Of a stretch of 64,000 bases of DNA, positions 33,290 to 41,815 are shown piece by piece. Origin of the DNA: an uncultured Croceitalea sp. (GTDB lineage: Bacteria > Bacteroidota > Bacteroidia > Flavobacteriales > Flavobacteriaceae); NCBI GenBank assembly GCA_947499565.1, contig CANMOV010000004.1:62001-126000 (forward strand), written 5' to 3'. The translations under genes and the position numbers were made by a program. Position 1 is the stretch's first letter, and each line of letters begins with the position of its first letter. The notes beneath the pieces are model-generated. The model was not told the origin of the DNA. It did no database searches and worked only from the letters and a program-made list of their open reading frames with translations.

Positions 33290-34075
33290 TTATCCTTTAG
33301 GTGCTAGAAGAACTTTGAATTTTGCTTTATCATCTAGTAATTGGAAACCAGCATGCAAATTTTCTTGAGCAACTGCATAGGGATAGAATGAAATTGGTTC
33401 TATACAAACCATATTGGTAACTTCTGTCCAACACATAAAATGGCCAAAACCTTCTGTTTTAATTGCAATCTCTTTTTCGTCTTTTAAGGTAATGGATTCG
33501 CAATCTGTAACTTGTAAAGCTCTACTACCAACCGCTAAAACTTCACCTAAGGATATTTTTGTTGTACCAGTTTCTATTATTGGCTCACTTGTATAAAGCT
33601 TAAATGCTGGATGATACCCTAACATAAATGGCATTCCCTTATCTCCAGAGATTACAAACTCCATCTCTAAACCAAGTGTGGTTAAGTTATATGATTTTTC
33701 AAATTCAAAACTATAGGGCCAATCCATCCATTCCGCGGTAGACTTCTTTGGAAATTTCGAATTCTTTATTTGAGTTCCTGCCTTATAAGATTTTCTAAAT
33801 ACGGCTTTTGTATGATTATTTGAAACTAGTTTATATTCCATTTGTCTTAGGTGCCCATGCTGATCTTGAACAGCAATACCTCTTGGAGTTTTCACTTTAA
33901 AACCAGATTCATTTACAGGACCAATAATCGGAAACATTTCTGTGTCTGAAGAGCTCCATCCGGGACTTCCTTTCTGATGAATATACTCATGACCTTCAAC
34001 ACTAAAACCTACCAACTCTCCTTCCTCAATTCGAACAGATTTGTTCTCTAATTTAAGCGCTATAATGCTGCTCAT
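33290..34075 (-). CDS. Aldose 1-epimerase / mutarotase-like protein
   Basis: A 261-residue soluble protein of the galactose-mutarotase-like fold: EYIHQKGSPGWSSSDTEMFPIIGPV near the N terminus, the catalytic-type His in LGYHPAF (about residue 155), and FMCWTEVTNMVCIEP (about 212-226), which matches the Glu-bearing end of this superfamily. It is shorter than GalM and resembles the YeaD/D-hexose-6-phosphate mutarotase group. It would interconvert alpha and beta anomers of a sugar; the sugar is not evident. It converges on the exonuclease gene (3-bp gap) and is unlikely to be linked to it in function. Confidence 0.8.
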   Translation of the reverse strand: MSSIIALKLENKSVRIEEGELVGFSVEGHEYIHQKGSPGWSSSDTEMFPIIGPVNESGFKVKTPRGIAVQDQHGHLRQMEYKLVSNNHTKAVFRKSYKAGTQIKNSKFPKKSTAEWMDWPYSFEFEKSYNLTTLGLEMEFVISGDKGMPFMLGYHPAFKLYTSEPIIETGTTKISLGEVLAVGSRALQVTDCESITLKDEKEIAIKTEGFGHFMCWTEVTNMVCIEPISFYPYAVAQENLHAGFQLLDDKAKFKVLLAPKG

Positions 34076-34182
34076 ATATCTATCTATAAATTAGAATTCA
34101 TTTGATCTGTGTTATAATAGCATTTTAATTTTCCTAGCGTAAAAAAATATTGCTTCCAATCACACACTAATTTATGCATCAT

Positions 34183-35595
34183 TTACAACTGATTGATTTC
34201 GGAATCTAACCACGTTAATCGGTTTTCTATCCAATTGGTTAAATACGCTAATTCTTCTTCATAAGTTGCACCTACAAAATTATTTGGCCAAACATAAGTG
34301 CCTATTACCGGCCAAGTTTCAAAGTTTTGTGTTTTAGAACCCGATTCATTCAATTGTAAAAGATAAGCATCTATACGACTCATAATAGCAGCATTTGACA
34401 ACGCATTCCCTCTTAAAATTATCCAACGTTCTTTTAATTGAGCCACAAAAGCTGGGTCCTGCAGCAGTCTTTCCCACCAAAAAGGTACTAGCCAAAAATC
34501 ATCTGGGCAACGATCATTAAATTTATAGGCCCAAACATTTGTACTGCCGCCGCCACAATAATCTGCATTCCCAAAGGCAAGATTAAAGTCCCAAATGGGG
34601 CCCATTTTTAGTTTTTCATTTTTGTCCTTAGACATAAACGTGCTCAGGCGATAACCATCTACGTTATTTGCCAATTCATTTAATAAGAAAAAATCTATAA
34701 AACTCTCAGTATCTATAAAATTAGAATAACCCAAATTTGCATCCAAAAAATCATCTGAAGCCAGTGAATTTTCAAAATCTGCCATATACGTTGAAATATA
34801 TGCTTTTTGTTCAATGGTTATATCCTCTGCATCTGGGTATTCATATAAAAAATATATTTTTTGCTCCGCAGAAGCATTTGGTGGGTCATATGCTGAAACA
34901 AATGAATTTAAATCATTGTAGCCCTCTCCTAAATTGTTTCCGGCTGTTTTATCAATCTTTAGAATATATCCTCCAGTAAGATCTTCGCCCGAGTTTTCAT
35001 CATCTTTAAGCTTGTTAATAGCAATCCGTTCCCCATCTCTTTTTAATTTTTCCATGAAGACATAAACACCTTGATAGACTTCATTTATGGTTAAATCAAC
35101 AAAAAGGCTTCGGCTTGCATATTGACCTATATCCCTAGAGAGGTCATAAATTAAAATATTACGCATTAAGCTTTTATCGCTATAGGGACCATAAAGAATC
35201 CAATCTTCTTCCTCTGGAAGTCCAAAAAGTGATACATTAATATCTTCATCATTTTCATCCCAGGTTTCTAGACCGTAAGACTTTTTTGGAAATAATAGTT
35301 GTGATGTTGCACCTCTAAATTCAATTCCTAAGTTGCCATTGTAAATAGTATCTCCTGCAATAACCAAAACAGCGTCTGAACTTATTTTTGGTTCATCAAC
35401 AATTGTACCTCCTTTAGTATCAACAAACACTTGCGGCAGACGGTCTTCTAATGAAATAGGATTTTCCTGCTCTTCTTCACCGACTTCATCATCGGTTGCT
35501 CCAACCGTATTATCACTATTACAGGATAAAATAAGAAATAAGAATACCCACAAACCAAGGGTTTTGATTTGCGCTTTTTTAGAAAGAATTATCAT
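34183..35595 (-). CDS. CotH kinase family lipoprotein
   Basis: A 470-residue lipoprotein (LFLILSC lipobox) of the CotH kinase family. Visible family segments are GNLGIEFRGATSQLLFPKKSYGLE, DWILYGPYSDKSLMRNILIYDLSR, SRSLFVDLTINEVYQGVYVFMEKLKRDGERIAI and LKMGPIWDFNLAFGNADY. CotH proteins are atypical kinases that phosphorylate proteins (known from Bacillus spore coats and fungal invasins). In this group most copies are exported lipoproteins with unknown targets. A second, polar N-terminal linker (about residues 29-52) is rich in Glu and Asp. It stands between two unrelated minus-strand genes. Confidence 0.9.
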   Translation of the reverse strand: MIILSKKAQIKTLGLWVFLFLILSCNSDNTVGATDDEVGEEEQENPISLEDRLPQVFVDTKGGTIVDEPKISSDAVLVIAGDTIYNGNLGIEFRGATSQLLFPKKSYGLETWDENDEDINVSLFGLPEEEDWILYGPYSDKSLMRNILIYDLSRDIGQYASRSLFVDLTINEVYQGVYVFMEKLKRDGERIAINKLKDDENSGEDLTGGYILKIDKTAGNNLGEGYNDLNSFVSAYDPPNASAEQKIYFLYEYPDAEDITIEQKAYISTYMADFENSLASDDFLDANLGYSNFIDTESFIDFFLLNELANNVDGYRLSTFMSKDKNEKLKMGPIWDFNLAFGNADYCGGGSTNVWAYKFNDRCPDDFWLVPFWWERLLQDPAFVAQLKERWIILRGNALSNAAIMSRIDAYLLQLNESGSKTQNFETWPVIGTYVWPNNFVGATYEEELAYLTNWIENRLTWLDSEINQL

Positions 35596-35626
35596 ATGAG
35601 CTATTTAGCTATACAATTTACCAAAT

Positions 35627-36607
35627 CTATTCGATGTAGCCCATCTTCTTCATCCAATCATCATTAAACATTTTGCCTACATAGCGGCTTCCATGATCAT
35701 GAAATAAGACTACAACCACATCCTCTTTCGTAAAATGCGCTTTAAGCTGTAATAACCCTTTTATTGCTGCCCCAGCGGAATTACCCAGAAACATTCCTTC
35801 CTCTTTTGCTAGTTTTTGAGTATAAACCGCTGCATCCTTATCTGTAACCTTTGTAAATCCGTCTATAATATCAAAATCAACATTTTCTGGTAAAATGTCC
35901 TCTCCAATACCTTCAGTTACGTATGGGTAGATTTCGTTCTCATCAAAAATGCCAGTTTCGTGATACTTTTTAAACACGGAACCATAAGTATCTATACCCC
36001 ATACCTTAACATCTGGATTATGTTCTTTAAGATATTTACCCACTCCAGAGATTGTTCCTCCTGTTCCAACACCAACAACAAAATGAGTTACTTTACCATC
36101 TGTTTGCTCCCATATTTCTGGACCGGTACTTAAGTAATGTGCTTTAGCATTACTAGGATTGTCATATTGATTTACATACCAGGAATTTGGAATTTCTTGA
36201 GACAATCTTTTTGCTGTAGAATAATAACTAAGTGGGTCTTCTGGAGCTACATCAGTGGGGCATACGTGAACCTCACTCCCAACTGCTTTTAGAATATCTA
36301 TTTTCTCTTTTGACTGTTTATCACTGATAACGCAAATCATTTTATATCCCTTTACCACGGCTGCTAAAGCCAATCCCATACCCGTATTGCCCGATGTACC
36401 TTCTATGATGGTTCCTCCAGGTTTTAAGATACCTGTAGCTTCTGCATCCTCCACCATTTGTAGCGCCATTCTGTCCTTAACAGAATTCCCGGGGTTAAAA
36501 GTTTCATATTTTGCTAATACCAAACAAGGTAGTTCTGCTGTTAGTTTATTCAGCTTTACTAATGGGGTTTGACCAATAGTTTCAAGTATATTTTCTGCGT
36601 AGTCCAT
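35627..36607 (-). CDS. Cystathionine beta-synthase/cysteine synthase-like PLP enzyme
   Basis: A 326-residue fold-type II PLP enzyme. The catalytic Lys is in FNPGNSVKDRMA (around residue 44), the phosphate-cup region is EGTSGNTGMGLALA (about 69-82) and the glycine-rich loop GVGTGGTISGVGKYL near 178. The C-terminal end GSRYVGKMFNDDWM resembles the region where CBS-type enzymes end; no regulatory CBS pair is present. It makes or breaks sulfur amino acids (O-acetylserine sulfhydrylase or CBS activity cannot be told apart here). A -7 element lies at 36616-36623, only 8 bp before the ATG, so its mRNA may be nearly leaderless. Confidence 0.88.
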   Translation of the reverse strand: MDYAENILETIGQTPLVKLNKLTAELPCLVLAKYETFNPGNSVKDRMALQMVEDAEATGILKPGGTIIEGTSGNTGMGLALAAVVKGYKMICVISDKQSKEKIDILKAVGSEVHVCPTDVAPEDPLSYYSTAKRLSQEIPNSWYVNQYDNPSNAKAHYLSTGPEIWEQTDGKVTHFVVGVGTGGTISGVGKYLKEHNPDVKVWGIDTYGSVFKKYHETGIFDENEIYPYVTEGIGEDILPENVDFDIIDGFTKVTDKDAAVYTQKLAKEEGMFLGNSAGAAIKGLLQLKAHFTKEDVVVVLFHDHGSRYVGKMFNDDWMKKMGYIE

Positions 36608-36615
36608 AATTGCTG

Positions 36616-36623
36616 CAAAGGTA
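36616..36623 (-). promoter_or_regulatory. -7 element of a nearly leaderless promoter
   Basis: On the minus strand TACCTTTG (36623 to 36616) perfectly matches TAnnTTTG and sits 8 bp before the ATG of the PLP enzyme, which leaves a 5' leader of only a few nucleotides. Confidence 0.55.
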
Positions 36624-36684
36624 GCTTTTTGACTAGGTAATAAGAAAAGTTTAAAGGACGATTATGAAATTAAATTCCAAACGC

Positions 36685-37926
36685 TTATTCAAATTTAATA
36701 GCCTTCACAGGAGATATTCTTGTAATAGCGTACGAAGGGATTAATAGCATAAGAAGACACAATAGCATAACACCAATATTAAGGGCGAAAATGGTGGTAA
36801 AACTAATATCCATTGGGATATACTCCATATAATACTCTTCTGGATTAGGGAATTTTAGAAAACGAAATTTTTGCTGTAAAAAGATTATCCCTAAACCAAT
36901 TAGGTTGCCCCAAAATAATCCTAAGAAGATTAAGTAAGCTGCATTATAAAGAAAGACCTTTCTAACAGTCCAATTGGCTGCTCCTAGAGCTTTTAAAACT
37001 CCTATCATTCGGGTTCGCTCTAAAATCAGTACCAACAATGCGGTAATCATATTAATACCTCCAACAATAATCATAATACCTATAATTAAAGCCGTATTAA
37101 AGTCGAAAAGGCCAATCCATTCGAAGATTTTGTAATACTTCTTCCTTATATTTTGGGTGTCTAATGTTGATAGTACGGCTCCATAAATCTCGTTGCTTTT
37201 TTCTTCAATTTGGTCAAAATCCGCTATAAAAACCTCAAAATTGCCTATCTCATTTGCAGACCATTTATTCATTCGCTGTATATGTCGGATATCAATAAAA
37301 ATATTATCTCTATCCAATTCTTCAAATCCGCTATCATAAATTCCAACAATTTCAAATTTTCGATTGTTTGGCGGTTTAGAGGCATCATTATCTTTTAAGA
37401 AAATTGCAAAAAAAGAATCTCCAACTTCTAAATTCAACAGATTCGCTTTAATTCTAGAGATGAGAACTTCATTATTTAGTTCTGCTGAAAAATCTGGCAA
37501 CCTTCCTTTTATTAAATACTCTTTAAAGGTTGTCCAGTTATAATCTTTACCAACTCCTTTGGCCAACATTCCCTCAAAAGTATCTTCTGTTCTTATAATC
37601 CCCCCTTTTGTAGCAACAGCTTGAACGTGCGAAATACCGTCAACATTCTTAAATTCTGGATAAAAATCTTGTTCTAGAGAAACTGGAACTACAGAAATAT
37701 CTGAGCTATTATTGTCGTAATTATAGATTTGTATATGACCATTAAAGGCAGAAACCTTTTCCCTTATTTTCAATTGAAGTCCTGCAGTAGAAGCAATAGC
37801 AATCAACATCATTACCACACCAATTGCAATAGCAGCTATGGCGATTTTTATTATCGGGGCGGAAATACTAATTTTATGTTCCTTCCCTGTAATCAGGCGT
37901 TTGGCTATAAATAATTCTAAATTCAA
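36685..37926 (-). CDS. LolC/LolE-type ABC transporter permease (FtsX family)
   Basis: A 413-residue permease with the classic FtsX layout: one N-terminal helix (IIKIAIAAIAIGVVMMLIAIA), a large extracytoplasmic domain (about residues 50-270; GHIQIYNYDNN, then LPDFSAELNNEVLISR) and three C-terminal helices (FNTALIIGIMIIVGGINMITALLVLI; FLYNAAYLIFLGLFWGNLIG; IFALNIGVMLLCLLMLLI). The opening ELFIAKRLITG is typical of LolC/LolE homologues that release lipoproteins for the outer membrane. The start is TTG at 37924-37926; no ATG is available, and the NamZ gene starts 3 bp away on the other strand. It lacks its ATPase gene nearby, as is usual in Bacteroidota. Confidence 0.88.
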   Translation of the reverse strand: MNLELFIAKRLITGKEHKISISAPIIKIAIAAIAIGVVMMLIAIASTAGLQLKIREKVSAFNGHIQIYNYDNNSSDISVVPVSLEQDFYPEFKNVDGISHVQAVATKGGIIRTEDTFEGMLAKGVGKDYNWTTFKEYLIKGRLPDFSAELNNEVLISRIKANLLNLEVGDSFFAIFLKDNDASKPPNNRKFEIVGIYDSGFEELDRDNIFIDIRHIQRMNKWSANEIGNFEVFIADFDQIEEKSNEIYGAVLSTLDTQNIRKKYYKIFEWIGLFDFNTALIIGIMIIVGGINMITALLVLILERTRMIGVLKALGAANWTVRKVFLYNAAYLIFLGLFWGNLIGLGIIFLQQKFRFLKFPNPEEYYMEYIPMDISFTTIFALNIGVMLLCLLMLLIPSYAITRISPVKAIKFE

Positions 37927-37929
37927 CTG

Positions 37930-39156
37930 ATGCCTATCTTTTCTGGATTCAAAAGTACATTTTTATTGTTGTTTATCCTTTTCTCTGCTTGTGCACAAAA
38001 AAAAGAACAAGTGACTACAGAAGAATCATCTATTGTCATTTCAAAAAAACAGGAAGTTGTTGTCGCAGCCAACAGGGTAGCAGCCTACTTACCTAAACTG
38101 GAAAATAAAAAAATAGCGGTAGTTGCTAATCAAACTTCTGTAATTTTTAATGAAAAAGGATATACACATTTGGTTGATTCTTTGCTTTCTTTAAATATTA
38201 ACATTAAAAAAGTTTTTGCGCCAGAGCATGGTTTTAGAGGAAAAGCAGACGCTGGAGAATTTGTAAAAGATGACCTAGACTCCAAAACACAATTGCCTTT
38301 AATATCACTTCATGGAAAAAATAGAAAACCTACATCAAAACAATTAGAAGGTATTGATCTAGTTGTGTTTGACATTCAAGATGTTGGCGTTCGTTTTTAT
38401 ACCTATATCGCTACTTTACAATTGGTAATGGAAGCGTGTGCGGAAAGCAGCATTCCAGTTTTGGTGTTAGATAGACCCAATCCTAATGGACATTATATTG
38501 ATGGTCCGACAATGGAAGCAACCCATACCAATTTTTTAGGTATGAATAAAATTCCTTTAGTCTATGGTATGACTATTGGTGAGTATGCTAAAATGATTAA
38601 CGAAGAAGGCTGGTTGGCTAAGAAATTAAAGGCGGATTTAACCGTAATGGAACTTGAAAATTGGAATCACTCTAATACGTATTCATTACCCATAAGGCCT
38701 TCGCCTAATTTACCTAATAACAAATCCATTAATTTATATCCTAGTTTAGGTCTTTTTGAAGGTACAAATGTTAACGCAGGTCGCGGAACGGAGTTTCAAT
38801 TTCAACGTTATGGCGCATCATTTTTAGATAGTACTTATTTTAAGTTCAACTATGTTCCAAAACCAAATTTTGGTTCAAAATACCCTAAAGAGGATGGTAA
38901 GGTTTGCTTTGGTGAAGATATTTCCGATAATTCACAAATGAACTCCGTTTCACTAGAATGGCTTATAAAAGCATATCAGAATTGCATTGCTAAATCCAAG
39001 TTTTTTAATACTGATGGTTTTACCAAACATGCGGGAACAGAAAAATTACAGCAACAAATTGAAGCGGGACTTTCTCAAAAAGAAATAAGGCAAACCTGGC
39101 AAAAAGATATTATACGTTTCAAGAAAATAAGGTCAAAGTATCTAATCTACGATTGA
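37930..39156 (+). CDS. namZ: NamZ-type exo-N-acetylmuramidase (DUF1343) lipoprotein
   Basis: A 408-residue lipoprotein (LFILFSAC lipobox) of the DUF1343 family. Family motifs are KIAVVANQTSV, KVFAPEHGFRG, DLVVFDIQDVGVRFYTY, VLDRPNPNGHYIDGP, PLVYGMTIGEYAKM and SPNLPNNKSI. DUF1343 proteins include NamZ, an exo-acting beta-N-acetylmuramidase that removes MurNAc from peptidoglycan fragments in the periplasm; I transfer the symbol on family grounds. The start ATG lies 3 bp from the divergent LolCE-like start. It ends 10 bases inside the convergent sterol-desaturase gene. Confidence 0.82.
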   Translation: MPIFSGFKSTFLLLFILFSACAQKKEQVTTEESSIVISKKQEVVVAANRVAAYLPKLENKKIAVVANQTSVIFNEKGYTHLVDSLLSLNINIKKVFAPEHGFRGKADAGEFVKDDLDSKTQLPLISLHGKNRKPTSKQLEGIDLVVFDIQDVGVRFYTYIATLQLVMEACAESSIPVLVLDRPNPNGHYIDGPTMEATHTNFLGMNKIPLVYGMTIGEYAKMINEEGWLAKKLKADLTVMELENWNHSNTYSLPIRPSPNLPNNKSINLYPSLGLFEGTNVNAGRGTEFQFQRYGASFLDSTYFKFNYVPKPNFGSKYPKEDGKVCFGEDISDNSQMNSVSLEWLIKAYQNCIAKSKFFNTDGFTKHAGTEKLQQQIEAGLSQKEIRQTWQKDIIRFKKIRSKYLIYD

Positions 39157-39980
39157 CCAGTAGTGGGTTTTCTATACTTATGAAACGGCTGTTTTAATAA
39201 GCCCATAATACTGCTATTTTCTTTTTCGTCAGGAAAAGTATCCACACCGTAAGTAATTTTATCCGGGTCTAGCTTCATATACGTACCAAAAAGTCTATCC
39301 CAAATAGAGAAAATATTTCCGTAATTAGAATCTGTGTAAGGTAACACAAAATGATGATGCACTTTATGCATATCTGGTGAAACAATTACCCAGCTAAGTG
39401 CGTTGTCTATTTTTCTATGCAATCTTATATTGGCATGATTAAATTGGGAGAGTACTACAGAAATACTTTGGTACAACATAATAATACCTATAGGAGCGCC
39501 AACTATAAAAACACCTATTAAGGTAAATGTATATCTTATCAAACTTTCTAAAGGGTGATGCCTATTGGCAGTTGTGGTATCCACATTATGGTCTGAATGG
39601 TGTACTAAATGTACCATCCACAACGGTTTTACCTTATGTTCTACTAAATGAGCTGTATAAGCTCCAATTAAATCTAGAAGCATAAGCCCCAATAGAACAT
39701 ATAGCCATAAAGGCATTTCTGGCAGCCAATTGATAATTCCAAATTTGTTTTCAATTGTCCAATCAGATGTCTTTAGTAGCAAAAAAGCTAGTGGGAAATT
39801 GACAATAATCGTTGTTAAGGTAAAAAACAAATTGGGCAATGCGTGACGCCATTTCTTGTATTTGACGCTAAACAGTGGAACTATTCCCTCCAGAATCCAA
39901 AAAAATGTTATTCCACCAACCAGAATTAAACTGCGGTGTAAAGCAGGTATGCTTTCGAAGTACGTTATTAGTTGTTCCAT
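39147..39980 (-). CDS. Sterol desaturase / fatty acid hydroxylase family protein
   Basis: A 277-residue integral-membrane protein. Helices appear in ILVGGITFFWILEGIVPLF, LFFTLTTIIVNFPLAFLLL, LWLYVLLGLMLLDLIGAYTAH and FTLIGVFIVGAPIGIIMLY. The His-rich di-iron motifs are in HLVEHKVKPLWMVHLVHHSDHNVD, HHPLE and SPDMHKVHHHFV, typical of the fatty-acid-hydroxylase superfamily. Members oxidise lipids or carotenoid-like molecules; the substrate here is unknown. Its 3' end overlaps the NamZ stop by 10 bp. Confidence 0.88.
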   Translation of the reverse strand: MEQLITYFESIPALHRSLILVGGITFFWILEGIVPLFSVKYKKWRHALPNLFFTLTTIIVNFPLAFLLLKTSDWTIENKFGIINWLPEMPLWLYVLLGLMLLDLIGAYTAHLVEHKVKPLWMVHLVHHSDHNVDTTTANRHHPLESLIRYTFTLIGVFIVGAPIGIIMLYQSISVVLSQFNHANIRLHRKIDNALSWVIVSPDMHKVHHHFVLPYTDSNYGNIFSIWDRLFGTYMKLDPDKITYGVDTFPDEKENSSIMGLLKQPFHKYRKPTTGQS

Positions 39981-40007
39981 AAATCAAATATAATAAAACA
40001 CTAAATC

Positions 40008-40496
40008 TTATATACGTTTTTTCATTTCCTCAACTATATTGAATGCCGCTGGGCAAATAGCAACATTCTTTAAGGTTAGCTTACTTATCTGTTGAAACTT
40101 TTTTCGATTTGTGTGTGGAAATTCCTTACATGCTTTAGGTCTTACATCATAAATAGAACAGTAATTATCTGCTCCTAGAAAAGTACAAGGTACTTGTTGC
40201 AAAACATAATCATTCTCTTCATCCAATCTTAAATATTGACTTATAAAATCTGAAGCTTTCATTCTAAAAAATTTAGCTATGCGCTCAATATCAGCATTTG
40301 TAAAAAGCGGTCCTGTAGTTTTACAGCAATTGGCGCAAGTCAGACAATCGGTTTTCTTAAACTCTTCCTCATGCAACTCTTGCATTAGATAGTCTAAATT
40401 CTTTGGTGTCCTCTTTCTTAGTTTAGAAAAGAACTTTTTGTTCTCTAAATTTTTCTCAGCAGCTTTATTAGGCAGTTGTTCTAGGATTTCTTTCAT
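40008..40496 (-). CDS. YkgJ family cysteine cluster protein
   Basis: A 162-residue soluble protein with the YkgJ/FliB-like metal-binding Cys pattern: CLTCANCCKTTGPLFTNADI (CxxCxxCC) and VPCTFLGADNYCSIYDVRPKACKEFPH later (C.....C.IY..RP..C..FP). Eight Cys would coordinate zinc or an iron-sulfur cluster. Function is unknown. The start ATG overlaps the DUF2059 stop by 4 bases, so they are cotranscribed, with DUF2059 upstream. Confidence 0.88.
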   Translation of the reverse strand: MKEILEQLPNKAAEKNLENKKFFSKLRKRTPKNLDYLMQELHEEEFKKTDCLTCANCCKTTGPLFTNADIERIAKFFRMKASDFISQYLRLDEENDYVLQQVPCTFLGADNYCSIYDVRPKACKEFPHTNRKKFQQISKLTLKNVAICPAAFNIVEEMKKRI

Positions 40497-41017
40497 TCTT
40501 CTTTTAAAAGTAAAACGGCTGTTTGGTATAAATCTTTACTCCAATATTCAGAAACTCCAGCAATCTCTTCAGAAAGTATTTGCTGTTTAGTTTTAATCTT
40601 TAGACCTACTTTTGAACCAAAGAAGGCATCTACTTCTTTACGCTGAGCATCCGTTAGTTTAGTTCTATCTTTCACCAGTTGTTGTCCAGAACTACTTGTA
40701 TAAAAAGCCTGCATTTTATCAATATCTTGTTCATTAAAATGCTTAATATAAATAGGAACAAGCAAATCATTAATCTCAGTTAATGCTTTTGTTTCATTGC
40801 GTTCAAGATATAACCATCCGTTACTATTCCTATCCGATTTTGGGAACTGTTTTTCCATTAGATTTAAAAGTTCCCTATAGGCATTTTTGTATTGCTTTAT
40901 AGTTCCATTACTTTCTAAGTAGCTAGAAACTTTGGGAATCAAACTAGAATCTTGCGCCAATAATGGTATTGTAGCAAGAAATAGTATCGAAAAAATAATA
41001 GTGTTAAGGCATCTCAT
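40493..41017 (-). CDS. DUF2059 family secreted protein
   Basis: A 174-residue protein with a signal peptide (MRCLNTIIFSILFLATIPLLAQ) starting at the ATG at 41015-41017; the longer frame upstream would run into the divergent methyltransferase. The domain has LNLMEKQFPKSDRNSNGWLYL and YIKHFNEQDIDKMQAFYTSSSGQQLVKDR, the DUF2059 pattern. Members are periplasmic and of unknown function. It is the first gene of the pair with YkgJ and is divergent from the methyltransferase across 20 bp. Confidence 0.85.
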   Translation of the reverse strand: MRCLNTIIFSILFLATIPLLAQDSSLIPKVSSYLESNGTIKQYKNAYRELLNLMEKQFPKSDRNSNGWLYLERNETKALTEINDLLVPIYIKHFNEQDIDKMQAFYTSSSGQQLVKDRTKLTDAQRKEVDAFFGSKVGLKIKTKQQILSEEIAGVSEYWSKDLYQTAVLLLKEE

Positions 41018-41037
41018 AATAAAATAAAAAAGCAACT

Positions 41038-41772
41038 TTGGTTCAAAATACAAATAATTACGGATTGGACGTTTTTGGACAAGCACTTTTAGATTATCAA
41101 AAAGGAGCATATACTGAGGATATTAAAACATGCTCTTCTTTAGATGAGGAAGATAGTATTCCACTACCTCATCTATTTCGCACTTATAAGAAGATGCCTT
41201 TGCTTGAGAAAAAAGCATTAGAGCTTTGCAAAGGAAGTATTTTGGATATAGGTGCCGGAGCAGGAAGTCACAGTTTATATCTACAAGGCAAAGGTCATAG
41301 AGTTTGTGCTTTAGATATATCATTAGGTGCAATAGAAACTTGTAAACTAAGAGGGGTTAAAAAAACCACCCATAGTAACATCTTAGATTATTCTGGAACA
41401 GAATTTGATACACTATTATTATTGATGAATGGAATAGGTATTGTTGAAAAATTGAAGAATTTAAATGGTTATTTAAAACATTTTAAATCTATTCTAAAAC
41501 CTTCAGGTCAAATCTTATTGGATTCAAGCGACATTATCTATATGTATGATGAAGACGAAGATGGGGGATATTGGATTCCTGAAAGCATAAATTACTATGG
41601 CGAAGTAGAGTTTACTATGCAATATAAAAATAGAAAAAGTAAGCCTTTTGGATGGTTGTATCTAGATTACAATGCCTTGAGGAATGCCTGTGAGGCTAAC
41701 AATTTAAAGTGTGAACTTGTAAGCGAAGGTAAACATTACGACTATTTAGCAAGACTTACATTAAAATCATAA
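41038..41772 (+). CDS. Class I SAM-dependent methyltransferase
   Basis: A 244-residue cytoplasmic enzyme with the SAM-binding fold: motif I LDIGAGAGSHSLYL (about residues 71-84), the acidic end of strand 2 ALDISLGAIETCK and a motif IV region LLLLMNGIGIVEKL. The N-terminal ~50 residues include EDSIPLPHLFRTYKKMPLLEKKAL, a pattern of a conserved Flavobacteriia group. Substrate unknown. The start is TTG at 41038, as no ATG precedes the conserved N-terminal residues; it is 20 bp from the divergent DUF2059 gene. Confidence 0.82.
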   Translation: MVQNTNNYGLDVFGQALLDYQKGAYTEDIKTCSSLDEEDSIPLPHLFRTYKKMPLLEKKALELCKGSILDIGAGAGSHSLYLQGKGHRVCALDISLGAIETCKLRGVKKTTHSNILDYSGTEFDTLLLLMNGIGIVEKLKNLNGYLKHFKSILKPSGQILLDSSDIIYMYDEDEDGGYWIPESINYYGEVEFTMQYKNRKSKPFGWLYLDYNALRNACEANNLKCELVSEGKHYDYLARLTLKS

Positions 41773-41815
41773 TAGATATTGTAAATGCGCGTTCTATAAT
41801 AACAAATAAAAAGCT

